Assembly: GCA_021776175.1 (NCBI GenBank)
Contig: JAJFGJ010000010.1
Span: 1 to 64,000, forward strand
Reading direction: 5' to 3'
Source: Kiloniellaceae bacterium
Lineage (GTDB): Bacteria; Pseudomonadota; Alphaproteobacteria; Kiloniellales; J153
Length of the DNA: 64,000 nt
The notes beneath the pieces are model-generated. The model made no database searches. It had not been told where the DNA came from and worked only from the letters and a program-made list of their open reading frames with translations. The stretch's first letter is position 1. Each line of letters opens with the position of its first letter. A program made the position numbers and the translations under genes. Below are positions 26,283-34,980 of this stretch, piece by piece.

Positions 26283-27214
26283 TCCTGGTGACCGGGGCGC
26301 GCGGTTTCGTGGGCCGGCACTTGTGCCGCATCCTCGTGGACGCCGGATATCGCGTGCGCGGTACCGTGCGGGCCGGCCCACCGGACCCGGAGCCGGGCAT
26401 TGAATACCGAGCCAGCGGCGATATTACCGAAGACTTAGACTGGCGTCTCCTCTTGGGGGGCGTTGATGCAGTCGTTCACGCGGCAGCGCGCGTGCACATT
26501 CAAAGAGAGCCGGACACGGAACCTCTGGCGGCTTTTCGCCGGACCAACGTTGCGGCGAGCGAGGCCCTGGCCCGGCAAGCCGCCGAAGCTGGCATTAAGC
26601 GGCTGGTATTTCTAAGCTCCATCAAGGCCACGGAGGCTGAGCGGAGCAGCCCCGGCGCCGTGCGCCATGACCCCTATGGATTTAGCAAGCTGGAGGCCGA
26701 GCACGCCCTGAGCAGGATCGCGGACGACACCGACCTGGAGGTCGCCGTCCTGCGCCCGCCCCTAGTCTACGGCCCGGACGCCACGGCCAATTTCGCCCTT
26801 CTGGCGCGTGCGGTACGCAAAGGCTTTCCCTTGCCTTTACGTAGCATACGCAACCGGCGCAGCTTCATCTACATCGGCAACCTGTGCGACGCGATTCTAA
26901 CCTGCCTGGAACATCCAAAGGCACCTGGCGGCGTGTTCGAGGTGAGCGACGGCCCGCCAGTGTCCACACCCGAGTTCGTGCGTGCCCTGGGCCACGCCCT
27001 GGGCAAAGCGGCGCGGCTTCTGCCCTGCCCGCCCGCCCTGCTGCGAAACCTTGGGCACGCGCTGGATAAGGGTGCCGCCGCCGAGAGCTTGACCGGTGAT
27101 CTGGTGGCCGACGACCGGATCATTCGCGAGCGCTTGGGATGGCACGCCCCGGCAAGCATGGCCGAGGCCTTGAAGGCCACCTTCGCCGCCCAAGCGCGGG
27201 AAACGCCGCGATGA
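26267..27214 (+). CDS. NAD-dependent sugar epimerase/dehydratase
   Basis: 315 residues of the extended SDR family. It has the NAD motif VTGARGFVG, Ser in FLSSIKATE, and YGFSK carrying the catalytic Tyr/Lys. LRPPLVYGP, RSFIYIGNLCDAI and a C-terminal GWHAPASM segment follow. Resembles WbpK/WbpV/GalE-like 4-epimerases and 4-reductases of O-antigen loci. Overlaps with both neighbours (16 bases upstream, 4 downstream) place it in the asnB to waaA operon. The precise sugar cannot be assigned. Confidence 0.83.
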   Translation: MSSRLILVTGARGFVGRHLCRILVDAGYRVRGTVRAGPPDPEPGIEYRASGDITEDLDWRLLLGGVDAVVHAAARVHIQREPDTEPLAAFRRTNVAASEALARQAAEAGIKRLVFLSSIKATEAERSSPGAVRHDPYGFSKLEAEHALSRIADDTDLEVAVLRPPLVYGPDATANFALLARAVRKGFPLPLRSIRNRRSFIYIGNLCDAILTCLEHPKAPGGVFEVSDGPPVSTPEFVRALGHALGKAARLLPCPPALLRNLGHALDKGAAAESLTGDLVADDRIIRERLGWHAPASMAEALKATFAAQARETPR

Positions 27215-28521
27215 GCCGCGTGATCGCAAGAGGCGTATTCGCGCTATATCGCGGCACCGCCCACATTGCGACGCCCCTGGTCCACCACCTCTTGCGCAAG
27301 CGCCTGGCACGCGGGCGCGAGGATACGGCGCGTTTCGGCGAGCGCCTGGGCCGGGCTGGCGCCGCGCGCCCCAAGGGACCCCTGGTTTGGATCCACGGCG
27401 CCAGCGTCGGTGAATCTCTCTCGGCCCTGCCCCTGATCGAAGAGATCCAGGCACGCTGGCCCGGCCTCAACATCCTGGTAACCACGGGCACCGTCACCTC
27501 GGCCAAGATCATGGCCGAGCGCCTGCCCGCGGGTGTCCTTCATCAGTTTGTGCCGGTCGATCTGCCGGCGACGGTGCGCCGCTTCATGGCGTACTGGCGC
27601 CCCGCGCTCGGCATCGTGATCGAATCCGAGTTCTGGCCGAACATGCTGCACGCCGCGCAGGCGCAGGGCGTCGAACTGGCTCTGGTCAATGGCCGCATGT
27701 CAGCCAAGAGCTTCGCGCACTGGAACCGGGTTCGCCCGGCCATCGCCCATCTCTTGAACCTCTTTTCCATCGTTCTCGCGCAGTCGCGCGAAGACCTGCG
27801 GCACCTGCGTGCGCTCGGCGCGGCGCAGGCTCAACACTTTGGCAACCTGAAATTCGCCGCCCCGCCCCTGGCCGCCGACCCGGCGGCACTTGCCGCCTTG
27901 CGGACCGCGATCGGCACCCGGCCGTGCTGGCTGGCCGCCTCGACCCATCCGGGCGAGGAAACCCTGGCCGCGGCGGCGCACGAAACCCTGTCCAAGACCC
28001 ATCCGGGTGTTCTGACCCTGCTGGCGCCGCGCCACCCCGGCCGCGGCCCGGAAATCGCCGAAATGCTCGCCGCGCGGGGCTTGCGCGTGGCCCGGCGCGC
28101 CATGGGGCAAATACCCGAAAGCAGCACGGATATCTATCTGGCCGATACTCTCGGCGAACTTGGCCTCCTTTACCGGCTCTCCGACGTGGTTTTTGTCGGC
28201 GGCTCCTTGGTCCCCAAGGGCGGGCAAAACATCCTGGAACCGGCCAAGTTGAACTGCGCCATTCTGTGTGGGCCGCATACCACGAACTTCTTGCGCGTCA
28301 GCAAGGTCATGGCGGAGGGCGGAGCCCTGCGCCGGGTCATGGACGCCGCCGAACTGGCCGAGGGCGTCGCGGCGCTGCTGGACGATGAGCCGGCGCGAGA
28401 CGCCATGATCGCGGCCGCCGACAGCTACGCCCAAAGCGAGGCCGGGGTTCTGGACGGTATAGTCGAAGCCCTGGCGCCAGCCTTGGATCGCGCCACGAAG
28501 AGCACGCTCACCGCCATTTGA
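27211..28521 (+). CDS. waaA: 3-deoxy-D-manno-octulosonic acid (Kdo) transferase
   Basis: 436 residues. Adds Kdo from CMP-Kdo to lipid A precursor, an essential step of LPS inner-core synthesis on the cytoplasmic face. Family marks are LVWIHGASVGESLSALPLI, VTTGTVTSAKIMAERLP, IVIESEFWPNMLHAA and the donor-site stretch FVGGSLVPKGGQNILEPAK. The N-terminus has the usual short hydrophobic anchor (VFALYRGTAHIATPLVHHLL). The ATG overlaps the previous stop (ATGA). Finding this housekeeping gene here ties the cluster to LPS rather than to a pure capsule. Confidence 0.93.
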   Translation: MSRVIARGVFALYRGTAHIATPLVHHLLRKRLARGREDTARFGERLGRAGAARPKGPLVWIHGASVGESLSALPLIEEIQARWPGLNILVTTGTVTSAKIMAERLPAGVLHQFVPVDLPATVRRFMAYWRPALGIVIESEFWPNMLHAAQAQGVELALVNGRMSAKSFAHWNRVRPAIAHLLNLFSIVLAQSREDLRHLRALGAAQAQHFGNLKFAAPPLAADPAALAALRTAIGTRPCWLAASTHPGEETLAAAAHETLSKTHPGVLTLLAPRHPGRGPEIAEMLAARGLRVARRAMGQIPESSTDIYLADTLGELGLLYRLSDVVFVGGSLVPKGGQNILEPAKLNCAILCGPHTTNFLRVSKVMAEGGALRRVMDAAELAEGVAALLDDEPARDAMIAAADSYAQSEAGVLDGIVEALAPALDRATKSTLTAI

Positions 28522-28557
28522 TTGGATGAAAACCAGCTTTGGAAGGATACTCCGAGG

Positions 28558-29544
28558 ATGTCGATCTTTTCGCCCGCCCGTGCGCTTCTTCCCGGTCTCC
28601 TTGCGCTTTTGCTCGCGGCCGGGCCTGCCTTGGCCAACCCCGATGTCTGGCGCTACGAATGGCCGGACACCGATTTCACCAAGTCGTCCATCGACTACGG
28701 CGAAGTTCTAAGCGGTGGACCGCCCAAGGACGGCATTCCCTCTATCGACGATCCGAAATTCATAGCGGTCGCCGAAATGAGCGGCCTGGAAGACAGCGAA
28801 CCAGTCATCGGACTCGCCATAAACGGCGACGCGCGCGCCTATCCCCTGCGCGTGCTGACCTGGCATGAGATCGTCAACGACACCGTTGGCGGAGTGCCGG
28901 TCGCGGTCACGTATTGCCCCTTGTGTAACGCGGCTATCGTTTTCGACCGGCGCGTCGAAGGGCAAGCGACGGAGTTCGGCACCACCGGCAAGCTGCGCAA
29001 TTCGGACTTGATCATGTACGACCGCGAGACCGAAAGCTGGTGGCAGCAGTTCCTGGGCGAGGCGATCGTGGGATCACGCACCGGCACGCGGCTGGAGGTT
29101 TTACCCGCGCGCCTGGAATCCTGGTCCAAGTTCAAGGCACGCCACCCCAACGGACGGGTGCAGGTGCCGAACAATCCCTTCGCCCGGTCCTACGGCGCCA
29201 ACCCCTATGTCGGCTACGACGGCGCAAGCTTCCCTTTCCTATATCGTGGCAGCTACCCGGAAGGGATCGAACCCATGGCGCGCGTGGTCGCCATCGGCGA
29301 CCGGGCCTGGGCGCTCGATTTCCTTCGCAAGGAAGGCCGGGTCGAGGCCGGCGGCCTGATCCTGACCTGGGAGCCGGGACAAAATAGCGCCCTCGACACA
29401 CGCACGATCTCGCAAGGGCAAGACGTCGGCAACGTCGTGGTACAACAGCGCCTAGGCCAGGGCGGGCTCGAAGACGTGGCCTACGATGTTACCTTCGCCT
29501 TCGTGTTTCACGCTTTCCGGCCGGACGGCACGCTTCATAAATAG
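28558..29544 (+). CDS. DUF3179-domain exported protein
   Basis: About 328 residues. A signal peptide (LLPGLLALLLAAGPALANP) precedes the DUF3179 domain. Hallmarks are GLAINGDARAYPLRVLTWHE, the cysteine pair VTYCPLCNAAIVFDR, and GTTGKLRNSDLIMYDRET. The CxxC suggests a metal or redox site, but the family's function is unknown. Start at 28558 is preferred because a leader peptide begins there; a TTG at 28522 is in frame. It follows waaA by 36 bases and ends 19 bases before the convergent dusA gene. Confidence 0.82.
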   Translation: MSIFSPARALLPGLLALLLAAGPALANPDVWRYEWPDTDFTKSSIDYGEVLSGGPPKDGIPSIDDPKFIAVAEMSGLEDSEPVIGLAINGDARAYPLRVLTWHEIVNDTVGGVPVAVTYCPLCNAAIVFDRRVEGQATEFGTTGKLRNSDLIMYDRETESWWQQFLGEAIVGSRTGTRLEVLPARLESWSKFKARHPNGRVQVPNNPFARSYGANPYVGYDGASFPFLYRGSYPEGIEPMARVVAIGDRAWALDFLRKEGRVEAGGLILTWEPGQNSALDTRTISQGQDVGNVVVQQRLGQGGLEDVAYDVTFAFVFHAFRPDGTLHK

Positions 29545-29563
29545 GCCGTGGGATCGGGCCCTC

Positions 29564-30559
29564 TCACGCCGCGCGGCGGGATGCCCGCGCGGTCGCGATG
29601 TTTTCAAGCGCCTCCTCGATCACCTTGGGTCCCGCCCCCGGCTTGCAAGTTTCCTCGCTTAGATAGCGGCGCCAGGCACGCGCGCCGGGTATGCCGTTGA
29701 AGAGGCCCAAGATGTGCCGGGTGATGTTCTTCAGCGGCACCCCAGCAGCGGTTTGCGTTTCCACGTAAGGCAAAAGCGCGCGCACGATGTCCTCGCGGCC
29801 CGGCACCGGGTCAGAAACGCCGAAAAAACGCCGGTCTGCCCCGGCCAGGACATAGGGGTTTCGATAAGCCGCGCGCCCGAGCATGACACCGTCGACCCGG
29901 GTCAAATGATCCGCCGCCATATCCAGGCTCTCGATGCCGCCATTGAGGACAATCTCAAGATCGGGAAACGCGTCCTTCAAGCGATAGACCGTATCGGGAC
30001 GCAAGGGTGGAACTTCCCGGTTCTGCTTAGGACTGAGACCGCTCAACCAAGCCTTGCGCGCGTGCACGATCAATGTCTTCAGGCCGGCATCGCGCAGACG
30101 CGCGGTGAAATCGCGCAGATGGGCGAAGGAATCCAACTCGTCGATCCCAATCCGGGTCTTGACCGTGACCGGGATATCGGCGGCCTCGATCATGGCCGTG
30201 ACGCAGGCGGCAACCAGCGCCGGTTCGGCCATGAGGCAGGCGCCGAAGCGTCCCTTTTTTACCCGCTCGCTGGGGCAGCCGACATTGAGGTTGATCTCGT
30301 CATAGCCATAATCGGCCGCGATGCGCGCGCACTCGGCCAGCTCCGCCGGCTCCGCCCCGCCGACCTGAAGCGCCAGGGGATGCTCGCAAGGGTCATGGCC
30401 CAGAAAACGGGCCCGCGCGCCGTGCAGAATCGCACCGGCCGGAACCATTTCGGTATAGAGCCGCGCGTGCCGGCTAATCAGGCGTAAGAACACCCGGTCA
30501 TGACGGTCGGTCCACTCCATCATGGGTGCAACGGACAATAAATGTCGTATATTTTTCAA
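29564..30559 (-). CDS. dusA: tRNA-dihydrouridine synthase A (TTG start)
   Basis: 331 residues. An FMN enzyme that reduces U20/U20a in the tRNA D-loop. It shows SVAPMMEWTDRHDRVFLRL, YTEMVPAGAILHG, ALQVGGAEP and the catalytic Cys95 in NLNVGCPSERVKKG, as in DusA. There is no ATG before the first conserved block: the frame begins at TTG (30557-30559), with AGGAT about 11 bases upstream. The 5' end abuts a tyrosine integrase gene. Integrases that insert into the start of dusA are known, and rebuilding of the first codons by the element would explain the odd start. Confidence 0.92.
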   Translation of the reverse strand: MKNIRHLLSVAPMMEWTDRHDRVFLRLISRHARLYTEMVPAGAILHGARARFLGHDPCEHPLALQVGGAEPAELAECARIAADYGYDEINLNVGCPSERVKKGRFGACLMAEPALVAACVTAMIEAADIPVTVKTRIGIDELDSFAHLRDFTARLRDAGLKTLIVHARKAWLSGLSPKQNREVPPLRPDTVYRLKDAFPDLEIVLNGGIESLDMAADHLTRVDGVMLGRAAYRNPYVLAGADRRFFGVSDPVPGREDIVRALLPYVETQTAAGVPLKNITRHILGLFNGIPGARAWRRYLSEETCKPGAGPKVIEEALENIATARASRRAA

Positions 30560-30593
30560 CAGTTTGTGATATCCTTCAACGGACTAGACCGTG

Positions 30594-30692
30594 AACGTGT
30601 GCACTAGAAATTGGCCCAAATTGCACACGTTTGGACCACTTTTGATCTCTTTGTGCACAGGTAGCGCACACGCCGAGTTGGAGTGCACACGG
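30594..30692. repeat. TGCACACG half-site cluster upstream of the integrase gene
   Basis: A perfect 10-base inverted repeat AACGTGTGCA (30594-30603) / TGCACACGTT (30622-30631) with an 18-base spacer is followed by the palindrome TGTGCACA (30652-30659), a variant CGCACACG (30665-30672) and another TGCACACG (30684-30691) ending just before the integrase ATG. Such arrays fit integrase arm sites or a repressor operator. Confidence 0.6.
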
Positions 30693-31787
30693 ATGCCAAC
30701 GATCACCAAACTTGCCTCCGGGAACTGGCGCGCGCAAGTGCGCCGAAAGGGGTGCTACGCGGCCGACACCTTCAGAAGACGCAAAGACGCCGAGGAATGG
30801 GCGCTCAACACAGAGCGCTGCATCGACCAAGGCATCACGCCAAGTCGACGACCCAAGGGACCAGCCAAGACTTTCGGCGATCTGATCGATCTCCATATTC
30901 ATGACCTGTATGAAGTGGGGAAACCGATTCGCCGGTCCAAAGCAGCGGTCATGGAAGCGCTCAAGCTGTCACTCGGTGGAGTGGGGATCGTGAGGTTAGA
31001 TCGCGAACGCCTGATTGATTTTGGCAAGTGGCGCGCCAAACGGGGCGCAGGTCCAGCAACACTTGCTATAGATATCTCTTTTATCCGTACCATTCTGTCT
31101 CACGCCGCTGCCGTCCACGGTATCGACGTCGCTGCGGAGGACGTTCGCCTGGCCCGGATCGCCCTTAGCCGTCTCGGGCTCATCGGAAAGGGGGTTGAAC
31201 GGGACCGGCGGCCAACACCGGACGAACTCGATGAGTTGATCGACCACTTGGAAAGCAACCCGCGTCAGCTCATCCCTATGGGACGTATCATTCGCTTCGC
31301 GGTCGCCACCGCCATGAGGCAGGAAGAGATTTGCCGGATCGAGTGGTCCGACGTGGACATGAAGAAGAAGATTGTCCAGGTGCATGACAGAAAGGATCCT
31401 CGCCACAAAGAGGGAAACCACCAGAAAGTCCCCTTGCTGAACCTGACCGGCTACGACGCTTGGCAAGTGTTGCTGGAACAGCGCATTGTCACCCGTGCCC
31501 AAGACCGTGTGTTCCCACACAACAGCCGCTCAGTCGGCGCCGCCTTCCGGCGCGCCTGTCGATTTCTGAAAATCGAAGATCTCCATTTCCATGACCTCCG
31601 ACACGAAGCGACCAGCCGCCTATTCGAAGCCGGCCTCCCGATCGAGAAGGTGGCGCTAGTAACGGGCCACAAGGACTGGAAAATGCTGAAGCGGTACACC
31701 CACCTGAAACCGGAAGATCTCCACAAGCTCCAGTCGGAAAAGCAGCTGACGGTCGATGAACATATAAATATGTTGGCGGGGATGTAA
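30693..31787 (+). CDS. int: Tyrosine-family site-specific integrase
   Basis: 364 residues from MPTITKLASGNWRAQVRRKG, a common N-terminus of genomic-island integrases. The arm-binding N-terminus and core-binding domain (about 60-150) precede the catalytic domain. Visible catalytic residues are Arg209 (TAMRQEEICRIEW), Lys245 (HQKVPLLN), His300 and Arg303 (HDLRHEATSRL), His326 (VTGHKDWK) and the nucleophile Tyr335 (RYTHL), so the enzyme looks intact. Start at 30693 is preferred over a longer frame (30591) that runs through the repeat array. It lies divergent from dusA, 133 bases away, and probably mobilises the element extending to the right. Confidence 0.93.
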   Translation: MPTITKLASGNWRAQVRRKGCYAADTFRRRKDAEEWALNTERCIDQGITPSRRPKGPAKTFGDLIDLHIHDLYEVGKPIRRSKAAVMEALKLSLGGVGIVRLDRERLIDFGKWRAKRGAGPATLAIDISFIRTILSHAAAVHGIDVAAEDVRLARIALSRLGLIGKGVERDRRPTPDELDELIDHLESNPRQLIPMGRIIRFAVATAMRQEEICRIEWSDVDMKKKIVQVHDRKDPRHKEGNHQKVPLLNLTGYDAWQVLLEQRIVTRAQDRVFPHNSRSVGAAFRRACRFLKIEDLHFHDLRHEATSRLFEAGLPIEKVALVTGHKDWKMLKRYTHLKPEDLHKLQSEKQLTVDEHINMLAGM

Positions 31788-32290
31788 GCTGTCTCGCCAA
31801 TTTCAAACTTGCCGTTCTCTTCTGATTGAGGAGGCATGTAGGTTCAAATCCCGGGCACGCAACCACCCTAACCTGCTTTTCGATGCGCCGCTCCTAGGGC
31901 AGTGATTCAGCTTTGCGCATACCGCCCTAAAGTTCGGCTTGGTCGCCATCCCGGTTCCTAAGAGGCGCATCACTTCCTGCTCATTAGCCGTGGTATCCAG
32001 ATATTTGTGGATCTATTGCCAACAGTGCTGGCGGGATACGGCGGACTCATGTACTCTTTTTGTTCCCTAAAACAACGACAATGCGACGAGGAAGACTATC
32101 AGGAATCGAGAATACAACGGCACAAAAGACATAACCTCTGTGAGCGCGCTGGTCAGGGTGTCAGACTGCATATTCGATAGGCTTAAGTATCCAAGAGCGC
32201 TGCGGACTATCGAGGTATGTCTCGTCGACGGGAAATACGCGACAAAGGAAACCGTGTTGCCAACAGTCCCAACCATTCGGGGGGACGAAA
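31788..32290. other. 503-base gap after the integrase
   Basis: No well-supported gene. It contains a tRNA 3'-end-like sequence (31841-31865), an 11-base direct repeat TTGCCAACAGT (32016-32026 and 32257-32267), and an open frame that runs into the next gene (32071-32298). A hydrophobic minus-strand frame at 32067-32276 lacks a ribosome site and was rejected. Confidence 0.5.
31841..31865 (+). other. tRNA 3'-end-like remnant, candidate attachment site
   Basis: The 25 bases begin GGTTCAAATC and end CGCAACCA. They match a tRNA T-loop (TTCAAAT), the 3' strand of a T-stem (CCCGG), a seven-base acceptor 3' strand (GCACGCA), a discriminator A and CCA. The bases just upstream do not complete the T-stem, so only the tRNA 3' part is present, as left by integrases that recombine in a tRNA 3' end. 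It lies 53 bases after the integrase stop. A chance match is possible. Confidence 0.4.
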
Positions 32291-32298
32291 ATGCATAA
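32071..32298 (+). pseudogene. Short open frame overlapping the start of the AddB-like gene
   Basis: An open frame of 75 codons with protein-like composition (for example DITSVSALVRVSDCIFDRL and TIEVCLVDGKYATKETV). It ends at a TAA that overlaps the next gene's ATG by eight bases. There is no ATG; a GTG at 32140 would give 52 residues but lacks a ribosome site. It may be the 3' remnant of a gene cut when the cargo was acquired, or a short coupled leader. Confidence 0.3.
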
Positions 32299-34978
32299 GA
32301 CTCTAGTGGTGCACAATCGCTATGCTTGGCGCAGCTACCGGACTCATGCCGCTCTAGATGGCAGCCAGGGTGTGGTGCTCCTAACCATTGAACAACTAGC
32401 TGCGCGTTTGGCGGGTGGGTTCCTTCAGCCCATCGATTCCGATGATCTTAAGACGGCTGTTGCATCTGCCGTTGCCCAACCTCTTGGCGAGCTCGACGCG
32501 ATCAAGGAATTGCCTGGCTTCCAACGGGCGGCAGCAACGAGCCTGTCAAGAGCTTGGTCGGCCGGCTTGAGCCTAGAAGAAGAAGCGGATTCTGCCGTTG
32601 ATCCCGCCGCGAAAGCGAGGCTGGTATCTCTGGCTGCCCTTGAAAAACAGGTTCTTGCGCAACTCCCTGCCAATCAGCTTCGACCACGGGACCTTGTGGC
32701 CCTAGCGTCTGGACGCGCCGAGCACGCCCGCGTGATTTTCGGACCAATCGAAATCCACGGCCGAACAGAAATGTCTCCAGTTTGGCGCCCGATGCTTTCA
32801 CGGATAGCTGAGCACACCGAGGTTGTTTGGGTAGCAGAGTCGCGACAAGAACCTGAATGGCTTTCAGAAAGCAGTGTTTCTGTCGAAACAAGCGCGCAAA
32901 ACAAACCGGCAATTCAGACATTCTCCTGCGCCAGCCCCCGTCATGAAGTGCTCGAAGCGTTGCGTTGGGCACGGCGGCACCTAGCCAGTGGAGCAACGCC
33001 ACAGGAGATAGCTATCGTTACGGCCTCACCAGAATCCTGGGACGATCATGTGTTGGCGCTCATGGAATCGGCAAATCTTCCACTCCACTTTATTCATGGA
33101 CGCAGCGCCCTTTCTACATCGCAAGGACAGCTCGTCGCAGCGCTTGCAGAGACTCTGCTGCGTGGGTTCTCACGCACACGGGTTGTTCGTCTAGTAGCGC
33201 TATTACGTTCGCAAACAAAGGCATTCGAGTTCCTGCCGGGTAACTGGTGGCACGTCCTACCGGAAGACGCCCCGTTGCTAGATGCTGCGCGATGGCGCTG
33301 TGCATTCGAAGACCTGACGCCGGAAAACTTTTCCGATACCAAGGATCATAAGCCGCTGCTTGATGAGATGATTGAGACTCTGGGTAAGGGTCTTAGTGCC
33401 GCCGATGAGATCGGCGAAGCGCTTCTGGAAGGAAGAGCACTTGCTATCTGGCGTAAGGCATTAACTGAAGGTCCGCCCGCCGCGCTCGATGTTACCCTTG
33501 CCAGTTTACGCATTGATGACGGCGTTGAACCGGAGGCGGCAATTGTCTGGGGTCCGGCCTCCGCGATTGCCGCTGTGCCCCGTCCTCTCACTTGGCTTGT
33601 AGGTCTCACTTCGCGAGCCTGGCCGAGACGTGCAACGGAAGACCCGCTGCTTCCTGATCATATTGTCTCATCAGCACGACTTGATCCGCTGCCGGTCCAT
33701 CATGCCGATCGCCGCGATTTTCGAACGATCCGTAACATGACGGACCGCGAACTTGTTTGTTCACGCGCTCGCCGTGATAGCGAGGGACGGCTCAACGGTG
33801 TCTCACCTCTTTTTCCGCGTGATACCGCCGAAGTCTACCTGGCACAAAGCCGGGAGCCGGACCACGCTGCGAGCACCAGTGACCGCTTGCTGGCCCGCCC
33901 CAAGGAATTCGGGCAATTGCCCCATGCGAAATCGGCGCTCCAAACATGGATTGATTGGCATACCGAGAAAATTACGGCCCATGACGGATTGGTCAGGGCA
34001 AACCATCCGCTACTTCTTCGGGCTCTTGACCGGCGGCAGTCGGCAACATCATTGGTCAAACTATTGCGCGATCCGCTTGGTTATCTCTGGACCTATGGCT
34101 TCAGGTGGGCCGAGCCCGAAGAAACTGATGAACCATTGACGCTGGATGCGCTCGCCTTCGGCAACCTTCTTCATGAGATTCTGGAAGAAGCGGTGACACA
34201 GATCGAAGGCGCTGGAGCTGGAGGGCTCGGCAACGCATCTCGTGAAGCGATTGCTCGTGCGATCGGGCAGGCGAGAGAGACAGTAGGATTGCGCTGGGGC
34301 GAGACGAAGCCGGTCCCGCCCCCGGTTATTTGGCAGAACAAGCTCGCCGAAGCAGTGGACCTGGCATCTGTTGCTCTATCCCATCAAGAAGATCCACTGC
34401 CTGATCAGCGTAGCTGGGCCGAGATACCTTTTGGCGGAGACCGGAAGGCCGAAGGCCTCACTGAGGAAGCTCGTTTGTCACTCCCGTGGGACCCGATGGC
34501 AGCGGTCCCAATTCCCGGAACGTCAATTCACATTGGTGGATCGATCGACCGCCTTGATCTTGCGGGCGATGAAAACCTTGCGCGCGTGACGGATTACAAA
34601 TCCGGCAGGCTACGGGGCAGACCCCCGCAGCTAAAAGGGGGAGCAGAACTCCAGCGCTGTCTTTATGCGTATGCGGTTAAAGCCCTTGTCGAGAGTCATC
34701 CATCCGTTGAAGCGCGCCTTCTTTATCCTCGCGCGGACGGTCAACTCCTGCCGCTTAACGATCCAGAAGGAACGCTTGAAAAGCTTGCTCAATTCCTGGC
34801 AGCGGCGGCCGCATCGTTTACTGAAGGTAATGCGTTATCTGGACCTGCCGCGGAGGAGACCTGGTACGATCTTGCCTTTGCGCTGCCTGGCGGCGCCAAG
34901 GAAAGCTACCTCCATATCAAGTTGCCGCTTGTCGCTCAGGCTCTCTCAAATGTCGAACCGCTTTGGGGAGAATTTTGA
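32291..34978 (+). CDS. AddB/RecB-like PD-(D/E)XK nuclease protein
   Basis: 895 residues. The C-terminus carries a RecB-family nuclease: GNLLHEILEEAV about residue 630, GGSIDRLDLAGDE near 750, and VTDYKSGR near 768 supply the Asp, Asp and Lys of the PD-(D/E)XK site. The N-terminal two thirds resemble AddB in layout (degenerate helicase-like folds) but I see no Walker A motif. It is followed two bases later by a UvrD helicase-nuclease gene, so the two probably form an AddAB-like complex processing DNA ends. It is less GC-rich than the chromosome and sits in a mobile element. Defence or element DNA metabolism are both possible. Confidence 0.78.
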   Translation: MHKTLVVHNRYAWRSYRTHAALDGSQGVVLLTIEQLAARLAGGFLQPIDSDDLKTAVASAVAQPLGELDAIKELPGFQRAAATSLSRAWSAGLSLEEEADSAVDPAAKARLVSLAALEKQVLAQLPANQLRPRDLVALASGRAEHARVIFGPIEIHGRTEMSPVWRPMLSRIAEHTEVVWVAESRQEPEWLSESSVSVETSAQNKPAIQTFSCASPRHEVLEALRWARRHLASGATPQEIAIVTASPESWDDHVLALMESANLPLHFIHGRSALSTSQGQLVAALAETLLRGFSRTRVVRLVALLRSQTKAFEFLPGNWWHVLPEDAPLLDAARWRCAFEDLTPENFSDTKDHKPLLDEMIETLGKGLSAADEIGEALLEGRALAIWRKALTEGPPAALDVTLASLRIDDGVEPEAAIVWGPASAIAAVPRPLTWLVGLTSRAWPRRATEDPLLPDHIVSSARLDPLPVHHADRRDFRTIRNMTDRELVCSRARRDSEGRLNGVSPLFPRDTAEVYLAQSREPDHAASTSDRLLARPKEFGQLPHAKSALQTWIDWHTEKITAHDGLVRANHPLLLRALDRRQSATSLVKLLRDPLGYLWTYGFRWAEPEETDEPLTLDALAFGNLLHEILEEAVTQIEGAGAGGLGNASREAIARAIGQARETVGLRWGETKPVPPPVIWQNKLAEAVDLASVALSHQEDPLPDQRSWAEIPFGGDRKAEGLTEEARLSLPWDPMAAVPIPGTSIHIGGSIDRLDLAGDENLARVTDYKSGRLRGRPPQLKGGAELQRCLYAYAVKALVESHPSVEARLLYPRADGQLLPLNDPEGTLEKLAQFLAAAAASFTEGNALSGPAAEETWYDLAFALPGGAKESYLHIKLPLVAQALSNVEPLWGEF

Positions 34979-34980
34979 AG

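Noticed and set aside
31841..31865. Complete tRNA gene at the tRNA-like sequence
   Set aside because: Only the T-loop to CCA part is present; the 5' T-stem strand, anticodon and D arms are missing.
32067..32276. Hydrophobic 69-residue minus-strand frame
   Set aside because: No ribosome-binding site, overlaps the more protein-like plus-strand frame, and its hydrophobicity follows from base composition.
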